DNA of 64,000 bases, from assembly GCA_902789725.1 (NCBI GenBank), contig CADAPC010000037.1, positions 27,350 through 91,349 of the forward strand, written 5' to 3'. Below are positions 55,968 to 64,000 of this stretch, piece by piece. This DNA is from an uncultured Bacteroidales bacterium (lineage in GTDB: Bacteria; Bacteroidota; Bacteroidia; Bacteroidales; Bacteroidaceae). The position numbers and the translations under genes were made by a program. Position 1 is the stretch's first letter. Each line of letters opens with the position of its first letter. The notes beneath the pieces are model-generated. The model was not told the DNA's origin. It made no database searches and was given only the letters and a program-made list of their open reading frames with translations.

Positions 55968-57412
55968 CCCCCCATTTTATTAAACAGGTCAGGCTGTTTT
56001 GCCTTCTGCTCTTCAAGGATTTTCTTTCCTGCACGGCGAATGCGCTCCTTGCCGATTTCACAGATGTTCTTATAGCCTGCTAATTGTGCAACACTATTCT
56101 CTGTTGGTTTCTCTGGTAATTGTACTAAAATGAATTTGCGATGTTTCCCATCTGTGGCATTTTGTTGCATAACAGAATGGGCGGTAGTAGCACTACCTGA
56201 AAAGAAATCAAGTATAATGGCATCATCATCAAAATTCGTTATCATCTTGATACAACGAAGGACAAGATTTACATTCTTAGGATTATCAAAGCATTTGCCT
56301 CCCATTAGATTGTCTAAAGCCTTTGTAGCAGAAGAGGTAAGAAAATCATCGTCCCACCATGTCGTAACAGTTCTTCTGGATTCCTTTGCTTGATCCTTAT
56401 AATACTTTTGTTGTAGGCCATTTGGAGTCCTTACTATAAGACCTGCATCATATTTCTTTTGCATAGTTTCTTTAGAATATCTCCAATAACCTGTCACTCC
56501 CAAAAACTCATAATGCGGATTTCCTTTTTTTGCTCCTCCAGGACCGTCAACTGGCGTTAGTTTATAATCTCCTTTTTCATCGTGAAGATTGAAACCTTCC
56601 AATATAGGGTCATCACCAATACGTTTTTGATTAGCAAATGTTATGTTGATGTTTTTTGCATAGAATACGAGGTGATTATGGTTTTCAGAGATAATTCTAT
56701 CGTTTGAAACTGATGCTCGATGTTTGTGACAAATACTTGCAATAAAGTTGTGTTCCCCAAAAACTTCATCGCACACTTTAATAAGATTTGCCTCTTCGTC
56801 ATCCCCAATAGAAACAAAAATAGCTCCATCCTCACTCAACAAATCTTTAGCCACCTTCAAACGTGGATAAATCATGTTGAGCCAATCCGTGTGAAAGCGA
56901 CCATTGCTTTCATTATTAGCTACAAGGCGATTTCCTTCTTCATCTGTCTGACCACTATTGTGAACATACTCGTTTGCCGATTGAGAGAAGTCATCGTTAT
57001 ACACGAAGTCATTACCCGTGTTATAAGGTGGATCAATATAAATCATCTTCACTTTGCCAAGATAGTTCTCGCGAAGGAGTTTCAGCACTTGCAGGTTATC
57101 GCCCTCAATATAGAGGTTCTGAGTGTTGTCGAAATCCACGCTCTCTTCACGACAAGGACGCAAGGTGTCCGTGGTAGGAGCATTAGCCAGACGGATAGCA
57201 TTACGCTTGTCAGGCCATGTGAATTGATAGCGTTCCTCTGCACCCTCCACAATGTCTTTTGATAGTTCCTGCCTGAGCTGGTCGAAGTCAATTGCCACTT
57301 CCGGCTTCCCTTCATCGTTCAGCCGTTCTGTCAAGCAATTAGGAAACAGTTCCCCAATCCGCTTTATATTCTCATCCACCATGTTCGTGGTCTGCATATT
57401 TAATTTCTCCAT
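55934..57412 (-). CDS. Type III DNA methyltransferase Mod (N-terminal 492 residues, as read here)
   Basis: 492 residues as translated. Beta-class N6-adenine methyltransferase order: motif IV DPPY (127-130) comes first and motif I DFFSGSA (402-408) later. The TRD region is about 180-390. Mod both recognises the site for Res and methylates one strand. In this state the protein ends in GGGKFRYWLQSA and lacks the last 136 residues, which in type III Mods include part of the dimer and Res interface. The truncated form may methylate poorly or not at all. It starts 2 bases after the AbiGi-like gene; Met6 is an alternative start. Confidence 0.9.
   Translation of the reverse strand: MEKLNMQTTNMVDENIKRIGELFPNCLTERLNDEGKPEVAIDFDQLRQELSKDIVEGAEERYQFTWPDKRNAIRLANAPTTDTLRPCREESVDFDNTQNLYIEGDNLQVLKLLRENYLGKVKMIYIDPPYNTGNDFVYNDDFSQSANEYVHNSGQTDEEGNRLVANNESNGRFHTDWLNMIYPRLKVAKDLLSEDGAIFVSIGDDEEANLIKVCDEVFGEHNFIASICHKHRASVSNDRIISENHNHLVFYAKNINITFANQKRIGDDPILEGFNLHDEKGDYKLTPVDGPGGAKKGNPHYEFLGVTGYWRYSKETMQKKYDAGLIVRTPNGLQQKYYKDQAKESRRTVTTWWDDDFLTSSATKALDNLMGGKCFDNPKNVNLVLRCIKMITNFDDDAIILDFFSGSATTAHSVMQQNATDGKHRKFILVQLPEKPTENSVAQLAGYKNICEIGKERIRRAGKKILEEQKAKQPDLFNKMGGGKFRYWLQSA
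55965..55973 (-). repeat. G9 homopolymer (phase-variation tract) in mod
   Basis: Nine consecutive G on the coding strand, inside the codons after Lys479-Met480. G tracts of this length change by slipped-strand mispairing. In the present length the reading ends ten residues later. It could also be a sequencing or assembly error, since homopolymers are error-prone. Confidence 0.85.
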
Positions 57413-57414
57413 AT

Positions 57415-58278
57415 TTAATAGTCTGATATTATGCGTTTAACTGATGTTATTTTGCTCACTAAATTCATCTTAACTTTTTTTATTTCGTCTATATCGGACT
57501 CTCTTTTATATTCATAGCCGAATAGTTTTTTAGACTCCATAATATAATCGACAATCTTTGGAATTTGGCTCTCTTTTTTCACAACAATATGAGAAATGGC
57601 ATCACATATGTTATCTTTAAATACGGTTATATAAGAATCGAAGTCTTCAGACAATTCATTGTTAATGTCTTTCTTGATCTTCTCATATTCCGCTTCTGGC
57701 AAGCCCCATTTCCACTCGTTTACTTGCCCTTTATTGTCATCGTATATAATTCTCCATTCGCGCTCATCATAAAATGACATGGGTTTGCGTAAACCGACCA
57801 AAAGTCGTAGATTATATTTTCGAAGCCCCAAAGACGTTATTCTCATTTGAGTGGACTCATCATAAGGAGTTATTTTTGTTAAACAATCATATTCTTTACA
57901 TGTTTCAGCATATATAGAAGAGATTTCTTCTATTGCATCTTCAACATTTAAGGACTGAATATAAAAAACAGGGTTAAGAGCATTGCCGTAGCATGATATG
58001 AGATAATCTTTATTAAATCCTATCATATAATCTCCGTATTTATCCATATGTTGATATGCTCTGGTAAGGGGTGTATCACAGAAACATATCATTGGAATGG
58101 CAACACCTAAATCTTGATAGGAGCATTTGGTATTGCAAAAATTGGAAATAAGAGAGTCTGAATACCTCTCGAAAGCATAGGAAAACCTCACACCATTTTT
58201 TAAAATAAGTTTTAGTGAACTTATCTTTCGTGTAAAGTGAAAAAACGAAGAGGCATTTATACTTGGGACTTTTTTCAT
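57415..58278 (-). CDS. AbiGi-like abortive-infection protein
   Basis: 287 residues. The pattern HFTRKISSLKLILKNGVRF, IPMICFCDTPL (about 61-71), HMDKYGDYMIGFNKDYL and NPVFYI is that of the AbiGi family, the antitoxin half of the type IV abortive-infection system AbiG. A typical AbiGii toxin is not adjacent. It overlaps DUF4391 by four bases and precedes mod by 2, so it is co-expressed with the modification system. It is AT-rich compared with its neighbours. The role here (antitoxin, sensor or effector) is open. Confidence 0.7.
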   Translation of the reverse strand: MKKVPSINASSFFHFTRKISSLKLILKNGVRFSYAFERYSDSLISNFCNTKCSYQDLGVAIPMICFCDTPLTRAYQHMDKYGDYMIGFNKDYLISCYGNALNPVFYIQSLNVEDAIEEISSIYAETCKEYDCLTKITPYDESTQMRITSLGLRKYNLRLLVGLRKPMSFYDEREWRIIYDDNKGQVNEWKWGLPEAEYEKIKKDINNELSEDFDSYITVFKDNICDAISHIVVKKESQIPKIVDYIMESKKLFGYEYKRESDIDEIKKVKMNLVSKITSVKRIISDY

Positions 58279-58877
58279 TTCAGTTCCTCCTTTAACTTTA
58301 TTATTTGTTGATGCAGTTCGTACTTTTTACGAGTCTGCTTCTCAGTGCGACATTGCTTTTCTAATGATTCTATCTGGCGAAGCAACTTCTCTCGTTGTTC
58401 ACGATGGATAATCTGTTCCTCAATGCTTTCTTCTGCCTGAGCATCCAAGCCTCCAATGGTTGCAACGATGTTATTCCAGACATCATCAAGCGACAAGCCT
58501 TGCAGGGGGATGGCGGCTTCGTCTGTCGGCATCCATTCAGATTGCTGTAGCCGAGTATAGAAGATGCAGAACTGTGTCTTGTCTTCATATAGCAGGGCAA
58601 ACACAATCTTCTGGGGTATCAGCTTTTGAAGCATGAGGATATTCTTTGAGTCATAGTCCTTTCGCTTCAATGTCACTTGCAGCACATAGAATCCTTCTAT
58701 TTCTTTCCCTTTTGTTAAGGCTGGAACTGTTGCCGTAGATACCCTTGCCACCAATGCCATTCGGCTGATGTCCGCATCGAAACGGTCACGCTCAGTCGCT
58801 TTGAGATTGAACTTCTCAAAGACAGCCTTCTTGTAGAGCGGCTTATTGATGGCGGTAGCAGGTGGTAACTGGAACAT
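58275..58877 (-). CDS. DUF4391-domain protein
   Basis: 200 residues. LPPATAINKPLYKKAVFEKF, ADISRMALVARVSTATVPAL, KEIEGFYVLQVTLKRKDYD and FCIFYTRLQQSEW match DUF4391, a small domain found next to SNF2-type helicases and type III-like methyltransferases. The last ~55 residues form a charged coiled coil (ESIEEQIIHREQREKLLRQI). It probably bridges the helicase and another subunit. It starts 4 bases after the helicase stop. Confidence 0.8.
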   Translation of the reverse strand: MFQLPPATAINKPLYKKAVFEKFNLKATERDRFDADISRMALVARVSTATVPALTKGKEIEGFYVLQVTLKRKDYDSKNILMLQKLIPQKIVFALLYEDKTQFCIFYTRLQQSEWMPTDEAAIPLQGLSLDDVWNNIVATIGGLDAQAEESIEEQIIHREQREKLLRQIESLEKQCRTEKQTRKKYELHQQIIKLKEELK

Positions 58878-58881
58878 AACT

Positions 58882-61800
58882 TTATTTGATTACAAGGAAA
58901 CAAATCAGTTCAAAGTCGTCAAGCCCTGTGATGCGCTCTTCAAAGAGTTCGCCCACAAAGCCATCGAGAAAACTGTCTATATCTGACTCTTCCTTCTTTG
59001 TGACAATAGACTCTATCGCCTTGCCCAGAAGTTCTGAGTATTTGCCCATACGCAGACCGTCGCGGGTCTCTTTGTTGAAGGCACTGCATAACTTGACATC
59101 TGGCTTGGTTATGGGCTTGCAAAGCAAGCGCATCTTGTCGAGCAAGTCTTTCGGATGCAGATGGTCAACAAGTACTTCTCCATCATCCTTGATATAGACC
59201 ATATAGAACGGATGCAGTTGGTTCTTGTGGTCTATGTTCACGCCCGCCGTGCGGTTTTTCAAGACAAAGACTGTTCCGGCTGGAGCTTGTTCCGTTGAAC
59301 GGACAACGGCATGGAGGCCGAAGGGGGTATGCTCCACATCATGGTTGCTGTTGATGTATTCCAGCAAGTCAAGGCGGAACTCATTCAGTCCCAAGTCCAT
59401 GATGCTGACACCTGTATTCATCTCTTCAAGGTCAACGACATCTTCTTTCAGTCGCTCTAACTGCTGCTTGCGGTACTCCAAATCATCTTTCTCTTCGGGC
59501 GAAAGAAGGTTGTCGTCGCCCGTTGCCGTCATCACCGTTACCTTCATTCGGCTCTCTACACGCCCTTTCAGGTTGATGTACTCGTCGAGCGTCATGTCAG
59601 GCCAGTAGTTGACCAACTGAATCTGTGCATTCTTCGATCCGATACGGTCGATACGTCCGAAACGCTGAATAATGCGCACGGGGTTCCAGTGAATGTCGTA
59701 GTTCAGCAAATAGTCACAGTCCTGCAAGTTCTGTCCTTCACTGATACAGTCAGTGGCTATCAGCACATCTATTTCATCTTTCAGATGTGGATAGACGGCT
59801 GCACGTTCCTTGGATATTGGCGAGAAGAGGGTCAGCACTTTGTTGAAGTCAAGTTTTTCCTTCAGTTTGGCTTCGCCTTCCTCCTTCGCGTCTCGGCCAT
59901 TCGAGCGAGTTCGATGGCTCTCGGCTTGGCGTCGGTTGAGTGTGCTTCGTGCTTCCACGTCGCCTGTCACCAAAGCCACGTTTAAGCCATATTCTCTCTT
60001 GATTGGTTCTGCCAGGCAGTCGTAAAGGTACTGTGCCGTATCTGAGAAGGCTGTAAAGACAAGCACCTTTTTGTTATTTCCGTTGATGGGATGGGCAAAC
60101 TTGTCTTTTAAGTCGCTGATGAGCTGCTGTAGTTTGCTGTCATGCTCAGGCGTAATACTCTGGAGCATGAGAAGGAGCAGACGGATGATTTCAAGGTCAT
60201 CCTTGATTTCCTTCTGCCAGGATATATAGTCCATATCCTCCAAGAGGATGCGGTTCTTCTTTTTACCGATGGTGAAGTCCTGCTCGTCCTCATCACCATC
60301 AACACTTTCATAGTCATCTACCGACACACGTCTCTCGCCATTTTGGAAACGGGCGATGGCATCAAGCGTTTCCTGCATGTAGTCGCGAATGCGAGTCAAG
60401 GTCAAGCGGAAAGAGTTGACCGATGACTCCAGACGTTTCAACAACTGCATGTTCATCAGTCGTTGAATACCTTGTTCACGCTCTTCAATGCTCAGGCGGT
60501 GACCTGTAGTGCTTTCCTCTTCCTTGTACTTCCAAAGCTGGCTTGGAAGGATAAAGGCAGATGGCGCATAGATAGCCAGATGCAACATTTGCAGTTGCTC
60601 AAATATCTCATTATAGTTGATGGCCGTATCAAGGTCGGTCAGATGTGGAGTACGGGATATGGGCTTCAGTCGTTTGGGGAATGTACCTATATCAGCCGTA
60701 TCATAATACTGCTGTATGTGCTTGCGGCTTCGGGCAATGGTAACTGCATCGAGCAGTCGGAAGAAGTCAAAGTCGAGCATCCGCAGAAGTCGTTCTGTGG
60801 TACGTTCCTCTGGTGGCAAGTCAGCCCAGATGTTATAAGAACCTTGTGCCTGACGGAAGATGTCATCTATGCCCCGGTTAGTTGGCAGCAACTTGTCAAA
60901 GGCTTCGGATTCGCCTTCGTATGCCAGCTGGAGCTGGTTCTTCAGGTCATTGAAACGGTTATTGACAGGTGTAGCTGAGAGCATGAGTACCTTCGTCTTC
61001 ACTCCAGAGCGGATGACTTTGTTCATCAAACGCAAATATCGATTTTCCTTTGGGTTCTCGCCATTTTCGTCAGTGCTCACCTTACCGCCATTACGGAAAT
61101 TATGGCTTTCATCAATGACTACAAGGTCGTAGTTGCCCCAATTTACTCGCTCTAAATCGAGGTCGTTACTGCGACCATGTTCACGCGAGAGGTCGGTGTG
61201 GTAGAGAATATCGTAATTCAAACGGTCTTTCGCCAACGGATTGTTGACGTAGTTCTGGCGATAAGTATTCCAGTTCTCAAAGAGTTTCTTTGGGCAAAGC
61301 ACTAAGACGGTTCGGTTTCGACTCTCAAAATACTTGATGACCGACAGGGCGGTGAAAGTCTTTCCTAAACCCACACTGTCTGCAAGGATGCAGTACAAGA
61401 ACTCAGGAGCGTTCTCTTTGTAGGCATTGCTGATGCTGTCAATGACCTCTTCTGTCACCACCTGTAAGCGACCATTATCATTCCATATCTGGTTAAAGAG
61501 GTCTATGTATGCCTTGGAGAAAGGAGTTTCGGCCTTTTGAATCATTGTGTAAGCATTGTTGCCTCTTTCACATCCGAGGTCAACTGTGGTAAAACCGTTG
61601 ATGGGTGAATAGCTGATGTCATCAAGGTTTATGAAGCCCATCATCTGCTCATTGGTCCTGTTTGACTTGAAACAAGCTTTTTCCCTTATCCATTCTGCAC
61701 ACTCACGGGCAATAGCCTTTTGCGTCAGTTCGTTGCGGAGCTTCACTTCAAACTCTGAACCATAAAGCGTCCGTTCACGGTCTAAACGGGGAATGTAGAA

Positions 61801-62010
61801 CTCACGTTGCTGCTTGGGAGTCTTTTCTGTAGTAAATGTCGGTGAAGTGAAAATGAAACGAAGTTCCTTGATGTCCTTCAATGCCTCCTTCAACTCCTGA
61901 AAGGCATAGATGGAGAAGCAGGATGCCGCTATGGATAGTCGGCTTCCAGATTTCATTTGCGCTACGATGTCATCCCGTAGCGTCTTGTTGATGTTGTTAA
62001 TTAACTCCAT
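58882..62010 (-). CDS. SNF2-family helicase with PLD-like N-terminal region
   Basis: 1042 residues. The N-terminal ~180 residues resemble the degenerate PLD-like domain of PLD-helicase proteins (LSIAASCFSIYAFQELKEAL, FIFTSPTFT). SF2/SNF2 motifs follow: DSVGLGKT (211-218), DESH (300-303), LMLSATPVNNR, a helicase C domain with VLVFTAFSDTA, ATDCISEGQNLQ and IQRFGRIDRIGS. It probably translocates on DNA and couples recognition to the nucleases. It is the first large gene after the XRE regulator (103-base gap) and the head of the tight gene series. Confidence 0.88.
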   Translation of the reverse strand: MELINNINKTLRDDIVAQMKSGSRLSIAASCFSIYAFQELKEALKDIKELRFIFTSPTFTTEKTPKQQREFYIPRLDRERTLYGSEFEVKLRNELTQKAIARECAEWIREKACFKSNRTNEQMMGFINLDDISYSPINGFTTVDLGCERGNNAYTMIQKAETPFSKAYIDLFNQIWNDNGRLQVVTEEVIDSISNAYKENAPEFLYCILADSVGLGKTFTALSVIKYFESRNRTVLVLCPKKLFENWNTYRQNYVNNPLAKDRLNYDILYHTDLSREHGRSNDLDLERVNWGNYDLVVIDESHNFRNGGKVSTDENGENPKENRYLRLMNKVIRSGVKTKVLMLSATPVNNRFNDLKNQLQLAYEGESEAFDKLLPTNRGIDDIFRQAQGSYNIWADLPPEERTTERLLRMLDFDFFRLLDAVTIARSRKHIQQYYDTADIGTFPKRLKPISRTPHLTDLDTAINYNEIFEQLQMLHLAIYAPSAFILPSQLWKYKEEESTTGHRLSIEEREQGIQRLMNMQLLKRLESSVNSFRLTLTRIRDYMQETLDAIARFQNGERRVSVDDYESVDGDEDEQDFTIGKKKNRILLEDMDYISWQKEIKDDLEIIRLLLLMLQSITPEHDSKLQQLISDLKDKFAHPINGNNKKVLVFTAFSDTAQYLYDCLAEPIKREYGLNVALVTGDVEARSTLNRRQAESHRTRSNGRDAKEEGEAKLKEKLDFNKVLTLFSPISKERAAVYPHLKDEIDVLIATDCISEGQNLQDCDYLLNYDIHWNPVRIIQRFGRIDRIGSKNAQIQLVNYWPDMTLDEYINLKGRVESRMKVTVMTATGDDNLLSPEEKDDLEYRKQQLERLKEDVVDLEEMNTGVSIMDLGLNEFRLDLLEYINSNHDVEHTPFGLHAVVRSTEQAPAGTVFVLKNRTAGVNIDHKNQLHPFYMVYIKDDGEVLVDHLHPKDLLDKMRLLCKPITKPDVKLCSAFNKETRDGLRMGKYSELLGKAIESIVTKKEESDIDSFLDGFVGELFEERITGLDDFELICFLVIK

Positions 62011-62113
62011 CTGTCTGAATACAGAACCCCCAAGCCGTATCTCAGCAAGTGACTAAGACCTTGATAGGAGTGTCTTTCTCGTTTATGTCTGGTCAAACAC
62101 GTTACCAGATTGT

Positions 62114-62422
62114 TTATACAATGGCAGCGGCACGGAAACAATCCACGCCAAGCCTATCTTCTATTTCCGCAACAGACTTGAAAGAGAAGTTGACCTTCCC
62201 TGACAAAATCTTGCTTACATACTGTGGACTGACCGCCAGACGCTCAGCCACGTCGTTACGTGACAGACCGTTGTCCTGCATATAGTCAATGATGGCCAAT
62301 GCGACACTGCGAGAGCGTTTAAGCCACGCCTCGTTCTCTCTCCTCCATTGAGCATCAGCCTCAAACGTGGATTGCTCGCCCGACTGGTGAGCCTCCAAAA
62401 ATTGCACTACTCTTGACTTCAT
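62114..62422 (-). CDS. XRE-family transcriptional regulator
   Basis: 102 residues. The C-terminal half (about 40-95: SVALAIIDYMQDNGLSRNDVAERLAVSPQYVSKILSG...SFKSVAEIEDRLGV) is a helix-turn-helix of the HTH_3/XRE type. The N-terminus is a charged helix. It is the promoter-proximal gene of the operon, so it likely controls the operon through the palindrome in its promoter. Alternatively it could be an antitoxin. Confidence 0.85.
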   Translation of the reverse strand: MKSRVVQFLEAHQSGEQSTFEADAQWRRENEAWLKRSRSVALAIIDYMQDNGLSRNDVAERLAVSPQYVSKILSGKVNFSFKSVAEIEDRLGVDCFRAAAIV

Positions 62423-62514
62423 AATTAGTCCTCCTCGGTTAATGATATAAAACTATCTGAATCAAAAACGCCATTGTCCACAAGGAACTGTCGGCAGGTA
62501 TCGCTTAACTACTG

Positions 62515-62557
62515 CAAAAGTACAATTTTATTTTCAATTACGCAACTTTTAAGTTGC
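62515..62557 (-). promoter_or_regulatory. Defence-operon promoter with overlapping palindromic operator
   Basis: TACTTTTG on the minus strand (plus 62515-62522) fits the TAnnTTTG box. At the place of the -33 box is GCAACTTTTAAGTTGC (62542-62557), a palindrome with 7-bp arms. An XRE dimer bound here would block the polymerase. The leader to the regulator gene is about 86 bases. No other feature is seen in 62423-62514. Confidence 0.7.
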
Positions 62558-62671
62558 AAATCTTTGCTCCATACCTTGTTTTTACATAGATTTAACTTTT
62601 CAAGGGTATTTTGTGTATAGTCACCCCTCTCTAATCTCAATGAGATGAAATAATTTCATCCTCTGAACAAA

Positions 62672-63190
62672 TTACTCTCCTTGTTTGCGGATTCTACGAT
62701 TGCCACTTTTGGCGATATATTGTTTCCTTCCTGACTGCAAACGGAAGGTGATGTTCTCTCGCTCCAACTGTGCACAAGTGGAGAGCGTTGCTAACATGAC
62801 AGGGCAAACAAGGATGGTTTGTCGTCATCCCCAAGCAAGTTAAACTTCTCCTTCTGGATATAGAGGTTGATGCCATTGTCTATGAGTTCCTTGACAGAGG
62901 CAAGCACCTCAAACGCATTACGACCCATCCTTGACAGCTCACTGACAAGAAGGGTAGAAATGCGGTGTTCCTTGCAATAGGCGATGGCTTCGCATAACAC
63001 AGGACGCTCTTCATTCTTCCTCATCCTCGCGCCTGAGATATGCTCCTCAAATACTTTTCGGACATCCATCTGCCTATACAAAGCATAGTCCGATAAGTCC
63101 TTAACCTGTCGTTCTGTGCTTTGACGTTCCTCACGTACTGGAAACGCGAGAGTATATTACAGCTGTTGTGAGCTGACCTCTTTTCTCATA
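62672..63190 (-). pseudogene. Serine recombinase (resolvase) broken by two frameshifts
   Basis: Three frames together read as a resolvase/invertase. One has IYSRVSST (catalytic Ser segment). Next, after a shift near 63145, comes REERQSTERQVKDL through the ISGAR, ISTLLVSELSRMGRN and INLYIQKEKFNLL segments. After a second shift near 62805 follows MLATLSTCAQLERENITFRLQSGRK to the stop at 62672. Only the middle part (62791-63081) is open as a single frame. The gene was probably a mobile-element or invertase recombinase and is no longer functional. The end positions are approximate. Confidence 0.75.
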
Positions 63191-63199
63191 GCGTAATGA

Positions 63200-64000
63200 T
63201 TATGCTAATGGAATAGGTATGGAAGGATTAATCGAATTATACAGGGTCGATATAGCGTATAATGGATTTATTGAAATGCGTCTCAACGCATTATCATCCT
63301 TCTTGTCCTCATTTTCCAGCAACGAGAAGTTCTCCAAAGAGCAGCGTATAGCATCCGTCAGGTGTTTCTGTCTCATAAATTCACGAATGCTCTTCATTTT
63401 TCCGCTTGTACCAGCCTTGCACTCAATTGGCAACACCTTCATGTTACGGGCAATGATGTAATCCACTTCTGAGCGTGTCCCTTCTGCTGTGTTTTCCCAG
63501 TAGTATAGGTCGTGTTGTGAACGCGGATTATTGTATTTCACCAGTTCCCATCCAAGCACCATCTCTGCCAGTCCGCCTTTGTTAACCAAGTCCTCTGCAG
63601 TTCCAGCTATAATCAGTTCTGTGAGTTGTTGGGCACTACCTAAATCCATATCTAAGATGCGCAGGAGCAAACCACTGTCAAGATAGATGTACTTACGGAA
63701 CTTTTTATTGATTTCCGCACCGAGGGGAAGACCATTGGCTGCTGTATAGCTGACGCGCTTGATGATGCCAGCATCACATAGAAGCCCCAATGCCTTTTTC
63801 ACCTCCTCAGCACGGTAGTCACCCTCAACTTGGCTATAAACGAATTTGTTGCCAATCTGGAGTATCACACTTTGCAAGGTGTTTCGCAGCAGTGTCGGGT
63901 CAACCTTCTTGGCATATTTTACAAAGTCGTCATAGTAGGTGAGTTGGATGTCGTCAAGCTCTGTCTGACATTGTCTGTAATCGTGGCTGGTTATCCACGC
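63200..64000 (-). CDS. DUF4143-domain ATP-binding protein, C-terminal part (partial)
   Basis: The frame is open to the window edge; 266 codons are visible. The visible part has the winged-helix-like region (LGLLCDAGIIKRVSYTA), the LDSGLLLRIL segment and the C-terminal nuclease-like stretch (LYYWENTAEGTRSEVDYIIARNMKVLPIECKAG), all typical of AAA_14/DUF4143 proteins. The N-terminal ATPase domain must lie beyond base 64000. Such proteins are common in Bacteroidetes accessory regions, with unclear function. It is 10 bases upstream of the broken recombinase. Confidence 0.85.
   Translation of the reverse strand, partial: AWITSHDYRQCQTELDDIQLTYYDDFVKYAKKVDPTLLRNTLQSVILQIGNKFVYSQVEGDYRAEEVKKALGLLCDAGIIKRVSYTAANGLPLGAEINKKFRKYIYLDSGLLLRILDMDLGSAQQLTELIIAGTAEDLVNKGGLAEMVLGWELVKYNNPRSQHDLYYWENTAEGTRSEVDYIIARNMKVLPIECKAGTSGKMKSIREFMRQKHLTDAIRCSLENFSLLENEDKKDDNALRRISINPLYAISTLYNSINPSIPIPLA

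Noticed and set aside
48654..62422. BREX, DISARM or Druantia identity for the defence operon
   Set aside because: There is no pglZ/brxC (BREX), no drmA/drmB DUF1998 pair (DISARM) and no DUF4338/large Druantia helicase. The methyltransferase and Res belong to type III restriction.

Overview
The window is a piece of a Bacteroidales chromosome, most like Prevotella and its relatives. The grounds are the gene families (sodium-pumping methylmalonyl-CoA decarboxylase, trp order B-E-G-D-C-F-A, class III fructose-bisphosphatase, C10 protease, OadG fused to a lamin-tail-like domain, DUF4837, DUF5686), many promoters of the Bacteroidetes sigma type (TTTG, about 19-20 bases, TAnnTTTG), and the lack of Shine-Dalgarno sequences. 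Species assignment is inference.

Bases 1-26,300 are housekeeping. They hold the end of a methylmalonyl-CoA decarboxylase operon, a CbbX-like AAA ATPase, a secreted esterase, a TPR protein-ribH-tamB group, a head-GIN lipoprotein, slyD-aroC-ssb-kdsA, and a complete tryptophan operon. The trp operon has a readable attenuator: a 19-residue leader peptide with three consecutive Trp codons, an antiterminator pairing and an intrinsic terminator. A secreted protein and class III FBPase follow. Bases 26,600-34,900 hold an HU-like protein, an orphan primase-helicase behind a repeat-rich AT tract, and three secreted proteins (C10 protease, caspase-like protease, FISUMP-like protein). Bases 35,000-45,900 hold glyA-rlmN-DUF4837-pdxA, then a translationally coupled set (flippase-like protein, ATP-grasp, CDP-alcohol phosphotransferase, HAD, DUF5686) that may make or export an unusual polar lipid. 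A tRNA-Ser(CGA), tandem repeats built from its 3' end, a candidate structured RNA and htrA follow.

Bases 48,650-62,420 are a compact defence operon on the minus strand. In transcription order it encodes an XRE regulator, a PLD-like/SNF2 helicase, DUF4391, an AbiGi-like protein, a type III Mod methyltransferase, a HEPN-like protein of unknown family, an AlbA_2/Schlafen-type ATPase, a type III Res helicase-nuclease, an HTH-PLD nuclease and a shortened NERD protein. Genes from the helicase onward are spaced from -4 to +34 bases. The mod gene carries a G9 tract that puts its last 136 codons out of frame; G8 would restore them, which points to phase-variable modification. The operon starts at a promoter overlapped by a perfect palindrome, a likely XRE operator. 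It is flanked by a frameshifted serine recombinase and a partial DUF4143 ATPase.

Two intergenic regions look like unrecognised non-coding RNAs (about 4855-5014 plus strand, about 46,208-46,527 minus strand). A 121-bp MITE-like element lies after kdsA.
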